Source: MESE01 sp036675035
Lineage (GTDB): Bacteria; Pseudomonadota; Gammaproteobacteria; Burkholderiales; Burkholderiaceae_D
Assembly: GCA_036675035.1 (NCBI GenBank)
Contig: JAKFFO010000228.1
Span: 1 to 46,560 of the forward strand
DNA: 46,560 nt
Direction of reading: 5' to 3'
The notes beneath the pieces were generated by a model. The model searched no databases and was not told the DNA's origin. It was given only the letters and a program-made list of their open reading frames with translations. Position 1 is the stretch's first letter. The number at the start of each line of letters is the position of its first letter. This document shows, in pieces, positions 10,879 to 18,150 of the stretch. The position numbers and the translations under genes were made by a program.

Positions 10879-11958
10879 ATGAGCAAATACTGGAGCAACG
10901 TTGTAGAAGGGTTGACGCCTTATGTCCCCGGCGAACAGCCAAAGATCGACAACCTGATCAAGCTGAATACCAACGAAAATCCGTACCCGCCCTCACCGAT
11001 CGCGTTGCAGGCGATGCGCCAGGAAATCGGTCCTGGGCTGCGCCTTTACCCGGATCCGAACGCCGACCGGCTGAAGCAGGCAATTGCCGGATATTACGGC
11101 GTATCGGTACCCCAGGTGTTTGTCGGGAACGGTTCCGACGAAGTGCTGGCACATGTTTTTCTCGGGCTGCTCAAGCACGATCGTCCGGTGCTGTTCCCGG
11201 ATATCAGCTACAGCTTTTACCCGGTGTATTGCGGCCTGTATCAAATCGAGTACAACACCATACCGCTAGCGCAGGATTTCAGTATCGACGCCGGCACGTA
11301 TCTGCAGCCGAACGGCGGCATCATATTTCCCAACCCGAATGCACCGACCGGATGCCTGCTGCCGCTGGAAGCGATCGAGAAAATCGTCGCTGCGAATCGG
11401 GACTCGGTGGTTGTCGTCGACGAGGCTTATATCGACTTCGGAGGCCAGACCGCGATTCCGCTGATTGAACGGTTTCCCAATTTGCTGGTGGTTCAAACCT
11501 TGTCGAAATCGCGTTCGCTGGCTGGTTTGCGGGTCGGATTCGCGCTCGGGCATCCTGATCTGATCGAAGCGCTCGATCGCGTCAAGAACAGTTTCAATTC
11601 CTATCCGCTGGACCGGATTGCGATTGCAGGCGCCGTCGCCGCATTCACCGATGAGGCCCATTTCCAATCCACGCGCGCAGCAATCATCACGACCCGCGAA
11701 GCACTGGTCCGAAGTCTTGAAGTTCTTGGTTTTTCGGTGTTGCCGTCGGCCGCGAATTTCATTTTGATTCGGCATCCGAGTCATGATGCTGCGCAAACGG
11801 CAGCGCAGTTACGAGCCAAAAATATCATCGTTCGTCATTTCCGGCTGCCGCGGATTGAACAGTTTCTCCGTATAACCATTGGTACGGATCAACAATGCGC
11901 GGCGCTCGTGTCGGCACTCTCTTCTCTTATCGATTCATCCTCCGGATCAGCAAGGTGA
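10879..11958 (+). CDS. hisC: Histidinol-phosphate aminotransferase HisC
   Basis: A 359-residue aminotransferase of normal HisC length. It opens with YWSNVVEGLTPYVPGEQP and IKLNTNENPYPPSP, with LYPDPNADRLKQAIA, FVGNGSDEVLAH and the PLP lysine K210 in TLSKSRSLAGLRVGFALG. Family role: transfers the amino group from glutamate to imidazole-acetol phosphate in histidine synthesis; some paralogues also use aromatic keto acids. It is not in a histidine operon here. hisZ at the far end of the window is the only other histidine gene seen, so this could be a second, stand-alone copy. Confidence 0.92.
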   Translation: MSKYWSNVVEGLTPYVPGEQPKIDNLIKLNTNENPYPPSPIALQAMRQEIGPGLRLYPDPNADRLKQAIAGYYGVSVPQVFVGNGSDEVLAHVFLGLLKHDRPVLFPDISYSFYPVYCGLYQIEYNTIPLAQDFSIDAGTYLQPNGGIIFPNPNAPTGCLLPLEAIEKIVAANRDSVVVVDEAYIDFGGQTAIPLIERFPNLLVVQTLSKSRSLAGLRVGFALGHPDLIEALDRVKNSFNSYPLDRIAIAGAVAAFTDEAHFQSTRAAIITTREALVRSLEVLGFSVLPSAANFILIRHPSHDAAQTAAQLRAKNIIVRHFRLPRIEQFLRITIGTDQQCAALVSALSSLIDSSSGSAR

Positions 11959-12073
11959 GAATGAACTGATTGAGCCCAAACAGCGCAGCCTTGCGCTCGA
12001 TTTGAGCGGACACAAGAACGCGGAGAAATTAACCGGGTATATCTAAAGCCAAGCACACGACATGGAGCTGCAA

Positions 12074-12409
12074 ATGAGCTTAGGTATTCGCCTCCCCGAT
12101 TTCGATTCGCTGGTCGCACTTTACAAGGAAGATCCGGAAGCGTTCGAAGAATTTCGAAAGCATCTGCTGCGCGATGCCGTCGCACATGCGCCGCAGGCTC
12201 AGCGGCCCGCGCTGGAACTGGTTCTCAAACGCATCGAGGTCACCCGGGAAGCGGCGGCCAATCCGCTTGAATCGATGCTGCTTGCATTCAGGATGATGCA
12301 GGATTCGTTGGTGCAGCTTCGGAGCAATTGGCAAAAAGCGCAATATGCATTAGCGGAGTTGCAGGCATCACTGGTCATCGAGCAGTTGCGCAAACGCCGC
12401 ACATCGTAG
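12074..12409 (+). CDS. DUF3135-type small protein
   Basis: A 111-residue acidic/basic helical protein without signal peptide or membrane segment. The pattern LPDFDSLVALYKEDPEAFEEFRKHLL near the N-terminus, then APQAQRPALELVLKRIEVTR and NPLESMLLAFRMMQDS, fits the DUF3135 family as I remember it; its function is unknown. An in-frame ATG lies 12 bases upstream at 12062, but ATG 12074 has GGAG six bases before it and is preferred. It stands about 115 bp after hisC and converges on apbC. Confidence 0.7.
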   Translation: MSLGIRLPDFDSLVALYKEDPEAFEEFRKHLLRDAVAHAPQAQRPALELVLKRIEVTREAAANPLESMLLAFRMMQDSLVQLRSNWQKAQYALAELQASLVIEQLRKRRTS

Positions 12410-12433
12410 TTCTTTCAGGGCAAGAGCCAACGA

Positions 12434-13522
12434 TCAATCATTCTTGATAACGATGTTTGGAAACTTACTCGACATATCCTTGGCTTTTTCGGCGATCTTG
12501 ACCGCAACCTTGCGCGCGATTTCCTTGTAAATATCCGCCACCTTGCCATCCGGTTCGGCAACCACGGTTGGTCTTCCCGAGTCGGTCTGCTCGCGGATCG
12601 ACATGGTCAATGGCAAGGCGCCGAGGAATTCGACACCGTATTCGCCACACATTTTTTCTCCGCCGCCCTGTCCAAATATCGGCTCCGCGTGTCCGCAGTT
12701 GGAGCAAATATGCATGCTCATGTTTTCGACGATGCCGAGAATCGGGATCCCGACCTTTTCAAACATCTTGAGTCCCTTGCGCGCATCAAGCAGCGCGATA
12801 TCCTGCGGCGTGGTGACGATCACGGCGCCGGTCACAGGGACCTTTTGCGACAGCGTCAGCTGAATGTCGCCGGTGCCGGGCGGCATATCGACAATCAGGT
12901 AATCCAGTTCACGCCAGTTGGTTTGCTCCAGCAATTGCTGCAATGCCTGCGTCACCATCGGGCCGCGCCATACCATCGGCTCATCCTGATTGATCAGAAA
13001 ACCGATGCTGGAGACCTGCACGCCGTAGTTCTCCAGCGGTTCCATGGTCTTGCCGTCGGTTGTTTCCGGGCGCCCGGAAATGCCCATCATCATCGGCTGC
13101 GAGGGACCGTAAATATCGGCATCCAGTATCCCCACCCTTGCGCCTTCGGCCGCCAGCGCCAATGCAAGGTTGACTGCCGTAGTCGATTTTCCGACACCGC
13201 CTTTACCGGATGCTACCGCGATGATGTTTTTCACTGTCGGCATCAGCTTGACGCCACGCTGCGCTGCGTGAGCGACGATTTTTGAATACACATTGATATG
13301 CACCTTGCCCGCTCCCGCAATCCCGCAAATCGCCTTGCTTACGCGATCGCGCATCGCATCGATCTGGCTATTCGCGGGATAACCGAGCTCGATGTCGACG
13401 CTGATATCGGCGCCGTCGAGCTGGATGTTCTTTGCCGACTTGCCGGATACCAAATCTTTTCCGGTATTCGGGTCGATGACTTGCGACAGTGCTGTTTTAA
13501 CGGTTTCCGATGTAATGCTCAT
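12434..13522 (-). CDS. apbC: Iron-sulfur cluster carrier ATPase ApbC/Mrp
   Basis: A 362-residue P-loop ATPase of the Mrp/NBP35 family. An N-terminal MIP18-like (DUF59) domain covers about residues 1-85, followed by the deviant Walker A SGKGGVGKS at 105-113. Switch motifs include GILDADIYGPSQP and VDMPPGTGD, and the CxxC motif HICSNC (C273, C276) is the bridging Fe-S ligand pair. Family role: binds and transfers [4Fe-4S] clusters to apoproteins in the cytoplasm. I chose ATG 13522 (gggag five bases upstream); eight further in-frame residues are possible from 13546. It is divergent from mobA. Confidence 0.94.
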   Translation of the reverse strand: MSITSETVKTALSQVIDPNTGKDLVSGKSAKNIQLDGADISVDIELGYPANSQIDAMRDRVSKAICGIAGAGKVHINVYSKIVAHAAQRGVKLMPTVKNIIAVASGKGGVGKSTTAVNLALALAAEGARVGILDADIYGPSQPMMMGISGRPETTDGKTMEPLENYGVQVSSIGFLINQDEPMVWRGPMVTQALQQLLEQTNWRELDYLIVDMPPGTGDIQLTLSQKVPVTGAVIVTTPQDIALLDARKGLKMFEKVGIPILGIVENMSMHICSNCGHAEPIFGQGGGEKMCGEYGVEFLGALPLTMSIREQTDSGRPTVVAEPDGKVADIYKEIARKVAVKIAEKAKDMSSKFPNIVIKND

Positions 13523-13725
13523 TGCTTCTCCCGATCGATATGGCAATAAGTCTAAACCAAATCAGTGCATGGCTCTTCACAGATTTGCGGCGGCGCTGAA
13601 TATTGCCGCTTGTCTCGCTGCCGACGTGTCGATAAATGACCCTTTCAGCTGAATGGTCGGACTGCGCATTGCGCCCCGTCGTGCCTTGCATGAGATAGAC
13701 TCCCGGCATCAACTTTATTTTTTCT

Positions 13726-14328
13726 ATGCCGATGGAGATTAGTCAAATTACCGGAGCGATTCTGGCCGGCGGCCGCGGCGCGAGAATGGGTGAAGCGGAT
13801 AAAGGGCTGCAACTACTCCACGGAAAACCGCTGGTATCGCATGTCCTGGCACGGCTTGCGCCCCAGGTAGGCGCCGTGATGATCAACGCCAACCGGAATA
13901 TCGTCGCGTACGAGGCGTTCGGAGTTCCAGTGTTACCGGACGAGGTGCAGGATTTTTCCGGGCCATTGGCCGGCATCCAAGTTGCGCTGAGACATTGCAG
14001 CACCAGGTATCTGGCCACGTCGCCTTGCGATACGCCCTTCATGCCGATTGATCTGGTGGCTGCACTCGGCGAGGGCTTGACCGCGCACGATGCGGATATA
14101 GCGGTTGCGGTAACCGGAACCTGCGATCAAAAAATGTCGCACCCGGTGTTTTGCCTGCTTGAAGTGTCGTTACTTGAAAATTTGAATCGGTATATCGCCG
14201 GCGGAGGACGCAAGGTCAAAGCGTGGCAAGAGACGCTGAAAGTCGCCGAAGTGCATTTTGCGCACGAACCGGCGTTTGAAAATATCAATACGCCTGCGGA
14301 TCTGCAGAAATTCAACGCGTTCCGATAG
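13726..14328 (+). CDS. mobA: Molybdenum cofactor guanylyltransferase MobA
   Basis: A 200-residue nucleotidyltransferase. The signature GAILAGGRGARMGEADKGLQ near the N-terminus binds GTP; the GPLAGIQVAL segment and SPCDTPFMP metal/substrate motif follow, and NINTPADL is near the end. Family role: joins GMP to molybdopterin to form the bis-MGD cofactor of molybdoenzymes. A second ATG two codons downstream (13732) is equally likely; neither has a clear ribosome-binding site. No molybdoenzyme gene is present in the window. Confidence 0.93.
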   Translation: MPMEISQITGAILAGGRGARMGEADKGLQLLHGKPLVSHVLARLAPQVGAVMINANRNIVAYEAFGVPVLPDEVQDFSGPLAGIQVALRHCSTRYLATSPCDTPFMPIDLVAALGEGLTAHDADIAVAVTGTCDQKMSHPVFCLLEVSLLENLNRYIAGGGRKVKAWQETLKVAEVHFAHEPAFENINTPADLQKFNAFR

Positions 14329-14884
14329 CGATTCCGTCATCTCACTGACGAAATGGATTCAATCGATTCCACTGCGATCCGCATCTTGGTCATGCCCGCT
14401 TAATATCCGCCGGCAATTCAGAACTACAGCGTAAGTCGGCATGCAAAGTACAGGGATTTAATCCGGCCAGAATGAACCCGGAAAATGCGGTAGTAATTAA
14501 ATAGACTGGAAAACGCGGAACGGGGCTTCACTGGCATAGGCATCATCGCAAAAAATGTCGGTCGCCGATTGACAGAAACGCCAATCGTCAAGCCCACTGG
14601 GCCACTAATGGGAACAAGCCCTGCCTGCGCATTCGCGGACAGGTAAGCCTTCGTTTCACATTGAAGGTTTACAAAACTTTAATCGAGTTCCAAACTGCCT
14701 CTTTGCGCAGACGCAAGAAATGATGCCAAAGGAAAACAAATTGCCGTTTCCGATTTTGCACTTCCTGTATCTCCAATACTGAGCGACTTCAATGGCCGCT
14801 ATCAACCCGGCTGATCAGCGCCGTCATTTTTGGATTATCAGAAAAATGCCGGGTAGCGCCGCATGCGGATGTGACGCAATGCCG
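14329..14884. other. 556-bp gap without a recognisable gene
   Basis: This stretch between mobA and the small secreted protein gene holds only short random frames. I see no tRNA-like element, strong promoter or terminator. It marks the left edge of the accessory block that runs to the tRNA-Ser gene and may be the remains of decayed sequence. Confidence 0.5.
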
Positions 14885-15337
14885 CTAGTTGTAACCGCAA
14901 TCGCTCGGTGCAAATTTGGCGCCGCCGATCGGGGCTCCATCCTTGCCTTTGTACAGGTAGGAAATGCTGACGCCATTTTTTAAAAAATTCTGCATTTCGG
15001 TGCTGCCACATAAGCGGTCTTTGAGCCGCGGCTTGAACTTCTTATGAAATGTATCGGTATTGACATCGTTGGCACCGAGATTTACCAAGGTGTAGTGATA
15101 AATGAAATGCTGGCCCGGAACGGCGCTAACGCGGTCCAGACGCGTGTCCTTATCGACGCTCACAGGTAATTTTTTGTTCATCCGCACACTCATCTTGGCA
15201 AGCACTTCATCGACTGCCTGGTCCGAATTGGCGGCTCCCGATTTGCTCATTAGCGCACCGAATACTTCTCCCATGCCGGCCGCTTGCGCAGATACGCTGA
15301 TGACACAAAAGCTTATCGAGAGAATTAACTTGAGCAT
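14885..15337 (-). CDS. Small secreted protein of unknown function
   Basis: A 150-residue protein with a clear Sec signal peptide (MLKLILSISFCVISVSAQA, predicted cut after AQA). The mature part has a polar helical N-terminal region, then a probable beta-rich region (SAVPGQHFIYHYTLVNLG). Two cysteines after the signal, in DRLCGST and near the C-terminus in PSDCGYN, may form a disulfide. I do not recognise a named family. Upstream is a divergent intergenic region shared with the helix-turn-helix gene at 15646; no ribosome-binding site better than agaga is visible. Confidence 0.75.
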   Translation of the reverse strand: MLKLILSISFCVISVSAQAAGMGEVFGALMSKSGAANSDQAVDEVLAKMSVRMNKKLPVSVDKDTRLDRVSAVPGQHFIYHYTLVNLGANDVNTDTFHKKFKPRLKDRLCGSTEMQNFLKNGVSISYLYKGKDGAPIGGAKFAPSDCGYN

Positions 15338-15645
15338 ATGGCGATCTCTTTCTATTCACTGGATTACGTTGTTGTTGCCCGGCAGCTTTGCGGGCAAGCT
15401 AAGCGGACAAGGCGAAGCTGGCGCGGCAAGAAGCCTTAAAGCGCAGGAAAAGCTCGAATAATAATGCCTGAGAATAATATTAACCCGGGTAATCCGTGCC
15501 TATATACCTTGGTCGATTTATTTGACAAACAATCATTGATTAAAATCAAATCGATGAGCGTTAGCAAGGAATTATGCGCAAAAGCTCGTGTCAATAATTG
15601 AGAACAAGAAATCATTCTGTATTCAATTACTGAAAGAGAGGCATC
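15338..15645. promoter_or_regulatory. Divergent intergenic region with a TTGACA box and a dyad
   Basis: This 308-bp region separates the secreted-protein gene (minus) from the helix-turn-helix gene (plus). Toward the plus gene it has a perfect TTGACA (15522-15527), but the nearest -10-like element, taaaat at 15541-15546, is only 13 bp away. A dyad TTGATT-AA-AATCAA (15536-15549) overlaps that place. A 7-bp hairpin (ttgcccg/cgggcaa, 15375-15397) lies near the minus gene. It may be a repressible or activator-dependent promoter. Confidence 0.4.
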
Positions 15646-15975
15646 ATGACACAGCATACCCTCACCAGTCAGGAGTCTTACAATCCGAATCATTTGCTCG
15701 ATGTATTAATCGAACGACTGAATCTGAAAAACGATGCGGCCTTGTGTCGCGCTCTGGAAGTCGCGCCTCCGGTAATCAGCAAGATCCGGCACAGGAGTTT
15801 GCCGGTCGGCGCTTCGATGCTGATCCGCATGCATGAAGTCAGTCAAATGAGCGTTCGTGAATTACGTGACCTGATGGGCGATCGACGAACGAAATACCGG
15901 TTGAGCAACGTCCAGGGCAAGCCGAAGGCAGCTGCCGGCGTGTCAGGGTCGTCCAGTGCAGCAAATCCGGGGTGA
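15646..15975 (+). CDS. Small helix-turn-helix (XRE-like) protein
   Basis: A 109-residue protein with a helical DNA-binding core at about residues 14-75. LLDVLIERLNLKNDAALCRAL, VAPPVISKIRHRSLPVGASM and VSQMSVRELRDLMGD follow the Cro/C1-type pattern, with PPVISKIR in the recognition-helix position. The last 30 residues are low-complexity and basic (KPKAAAGVSGSSSA). I recall close relatives in Burkholderiales genomes but no defined function. A strong ribosome-binding site (agagagg) precedes the ATG. A dyad overlapping its presumed promoter suggests autoregulation, which is inference only. Confidence 0.8.
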   Translation: MTQHTLTSQESYNPNHLLDVLIERLNLKNDAALCRALEVAPPVISKIRHRSLPVGASMLIRMHEVSQMSVRELRDLMGDRRTKYRLSNVQGKPKAAAGVSGSSSAANPG

Positions 15976-16102
15976 TTCGTCCAAGCGCCGCATATACGGC
16001 GCGACGCCGTTTCTTATCTGGCTGACAAAAGACGTCAAAGGAGAATGGAAGGCAATTAGCCGGATCGAAACAAATCGGTGAAGCGGTCAAGCATTTGATG
16101 TT

Positions 16103-17104
16103 TTATGGCGATTCAGGCGCCTGGTGCTTTGTCTGGTACTTCATATCGAAGTCCCGTGGCCCATCTGCGAGCATGTGGGCGGCCATGCTCTTCTCAAAAA
16201 TGAGGCCTTGTACCTGATCGCACGTCATCTCTTTCAATAGGGCCAGCGTCGGCAAATCTTCAGCTCCTTCGGCGCCCCCTGTAACTTGGATTTGTGGGAC
16301 AAGTCGATAATCGTTTGAACGATTTGCCGATCAGCCATGCCGATTGCCATGTGCTTGACGAATGTCTTATCGGTCTTCAGCGCCTTGATCGGCAGACGCC
16401 GAAGGCAAGCCAGAGAGGAATGGCCGGTTTCAGAAACATCCATTGCCGGCGAAAAACCGAGGCGAAGCAAATGATCGAGCGTCGCAACCGACTGATCGAT
16501 ATCGGTTATCAAAACGCTTTCGATAATTTCCAGCGCCAATACCTCAGGCCTTGCGCCCCATATCTCCAGCGCCTGCATTAAAAATTCCGGAAGATTCGCG
16601 TCATTCGGCATCTTCGCAGACAGATTTATCCATACCTTGTCGATGCGGCACGGCGCCAAATTAGCGGCATGCTCGCCTAGCGCGGCTTGCAACACATACC
16701 GCGTCAGCTGCTGCGCCATGCCGAATTCCTCGGCGATTCCGACCAGCATCGTCGGCGTCATGCCTCGTTCCAGTCCCGCCGGCAGCCGGACCAGCGCCTC
16801 GATGCCTGCTGCGAGCATTGAGCGCAGGTCGACCTTCGGCTGGTAAACCAGTAACAGCGAATCTTGGCCAAGCGCATTTTCCAGAGCGACGATCAGGTCC
16901 ATGTTCAGGCGATTGGGATTTTCTGGAAAACCATTGCGATATAGTCCTGCTGGCGCAAACTTCGCCGGATGCGTTCGAGGATCTGTTTTTCCGTCTCGCG
17001 CGCAGGCGATACCTCAAAAGCTCGCCGCCTGCAATTCACCGGAATTGCAGGCGCAATGTTAGCGATTCCGCCGCCGCAAGAGCGGCAATATCGTTGACAG
17101 ACAT
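16103..17104 (-). pseudogene. Decayed EAL-domain (c-di-GMP phosphodiesterase-type) gene with frameshifts
   Basis: An EAL domain starts at 16902 (LLLVYQPKVDL, GIEALVRL, WINLSAK, LEIIES, LKTDKTFV) but the frame ends early at 16234 with a non-homologous tail. In another frame the missing end continues as GAEGAEDLPTLALLKEM to a stop at 16103-16105. GAEGAE matches the canonical AEGVE box, and adding one G to the five-G run (CCCCC at 16275-16279 on the plus strand) restores the alignment exactly. The DDFGTGYSSL loop reads MDVSETGHSSL, losing the second Asp. Upstream, a start with a very strong ribosome-binding site (gggagggg, ATG at 17104) runs only 22 codons into a perfect inverted repeat, and protein-like sequence resumes in another frame. 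The gene is probably inactive. Confidence 0.8.
17026..17053. repeat. Perfect 12-bp inverted repeat with 4-base loop
   Basis: cgcctgcaattc and gaattgcaggcg flank the loop accg. It lies exactly where the first open frame of the EAL pseudogene stops. No T-run follows, so it is not an intrinsic terminator. It could be the product of a templated quasipalindrome mutation or a small inserted element. Confidence 0.7.
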
Positions 17105-17140
17105 CGCCCCTCCCTTGCAATACGAAACGCACCCGGTTCA

Positions 17141-17184
17141 TTTGTCCTACAAGCTCGGCAAAAAAGAGGCAGTTTGTCCTACAA
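17141..17184 (+). promoter_or_regulatory. Pair of 12-bp direct repeats upstream of the pilus locus
   Basis: tttgtcctacaa occurs at 17141-17152 and again at 17173-17184, 32 bp apart start to start, close to three helical turns. Each copy contains the dyad TTGT-CCT-ACAA, extended to TTTGT-CCT-ACAAA in the second. They lie between the EAL pseudogene and the first pilin gene, about 60 and 90 bp before the likely transcription start of the pilus locus. They look like activator binding sites for either divergent direction. Confidence 0.55.
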
Positions 17185-17226
17185 AAATAAGGACACAACG
17201 CTCATGTACCCCTTATTGCGCGTTTC

Positions 17227-17232
17227 TATAAT
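17227..17232 (+). promoter_or_regulatory. -10-like element for the Tad/Flp locus
   Basis: A perfect TATAAT lies 78 bp upstream of the first pilin ATG. The matching -35 position (atgtac) does not resemble TTGACA, consistent with a promoter that needs an activator at the upstream repeats. Confidence 0.45.
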
Positions 17233-17309
17233 CAATTCAAGCCCGTAATCGTTACAACCGAATTGATACAGACAGAGCCACTTCATGAAAAACCACCCTG
17301 GAGAAAAAT

Positions 17310-17456
17310 ATGCGATTAGCCGAGCCTCTGTCGCATGCTTTCGCACATTTTTTGAAGGAAGAATCCGCTGCGTCGAATATGGAATACGCGCTAGTCGGAC
17401 TGCTCATCGCCGTCGTCTGCATTCTTGCCGTCCTGGCGTTTCGAAAGAACATATGA
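17310..17456 (+). CDS. Flp-type mini-pilin, divergent copy
   Basis: A 48-residue protein missed by simple length cut-offs. GGAG lies six bases before the ATG. The sequence FLKEESAASNMEYALVGLL followed by a hydrophobic segment (IAVVCILAVLAF) and the basic tail RKNI has the Flp layout: short leader, the EY pair at +5/+6, then one membrane helix. The residue before the expected cleavage site is Ala, not the usual Gly. Family role: Flp prepilins are cut by the dedicated peptidase (next gene) and polymerise into the tight adherence pilus. This one, with a Cys in the helix and no C-terminal region, may be a minor pilin. Confidence 0.75.
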   Translation: MRLAEPLSHAFAHFLKEESAASNMEYALVGLLIAVVCILAVLAFRKNI

Positions 17457-17535
17457 GAGACCAGCCAGAAGCTGATCCGGCGAAATGCCGTCATTCTTCA
17501 GATTTTGGTTCTTGATACGGAACCACAGCTACGCC

Positions 17536-18120
17536 ATGAACGAATTCAACTCAATGTTCCAGCTAATCGCTTCGATTCTAAGCGTACCGCGTACGGCAGT
17601 CTTGTTTACCCTGCTTCTTGTTGCGGCAGTGATCGACTACCGCACCTACAAGATTCCGAACTGGCTGACGTTCAGCGGCATGGCATTCGGCTTGCTGTAC
17701 AACACGGTGATTCCCTTTCCACATTATTCCGGTTTCTTGTGGGCATTTGGCGGCCTCGCGCTCGGCTTCCTGATCATGCTGCCGCTTTATGCGCTAAGAG
17801 CGATGGGCGCCGGCGACGTAAAGCTGATGGCGATGACAGGCGCGTTCCTCGGCATTACGGACACATTCTTTGCCGCGATTTTTACCTTTATCGCAGGCGG
17901 CATCGCGGCACTGGCATTTGCATTGTTCAACAACGCATTGCGACGCATGCTGATCAATATTAAAGACATCACCCAGGCCATGGCGCTCTCGGCAATCAGC
18001 GGCGTAAGGCCAGACGCCCGAATGGAGACTGCAAAATCGATCGGGAAACTGCCTTATGGCGTCAGCATCGGCATCGGGACAATGGGGTACGTACTGGCAA
18101 GCCAGCTCGGTTATGCATAA
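17536..18120 (+). CDS. tadV: Flp prepilin peptidase TadV/CpaA (A24 family)
   Basis: A 194-residue inner-membrane aspartic peptidase with about five or six hydrophobic segments. Both catalytic aspartates are present: D34 in AAVIDYRTYKIPNW and D94 in the GAGDVKLM (GxGD) motif. It lacks the N-terminal methylase domain of PilD, as TadV/CpaA proteins do. Role: cleaves Flp prepilins and the TadE/TadG pseudopilins. ATG 17536 is preferred over the longer frame from 17485, whose extra residues are not hydrophobic-family sequence; no strong ribosome-binding site is seen. A 6-bp hairpin (tggttc/gaacca, 17506-17525) lies just upstream of the start. Confidence 0.92.
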   Translation: MNEFNSMFQLIASILSVPRTAVLFTLLLVAAVIDYRTYKIPNWLTFSGMAFGLLYNTVIPFPHYSGFLWAFGGLALGFLIMLPLYALRAMGAGDVKLMAMTGAFLGITDTFFAAIFTFIAGGIAALAFALFNNALRRMLINIKDITQAMALSAISGVRPDARMETAKSIGKLPYGVSIGIGTMGYVLASQLGYA

Positions 18121-18150
18121 ATATCCCAACATTCACTCTCGGGGTCCGAA

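Noticed and set aside
14792..14983. 63-codon frame entering the secreted-protein gene antisense
   Set aside because: Short, no ribosome-binding site, and overlaps a gene with a convincing signal peptide on the other strand.
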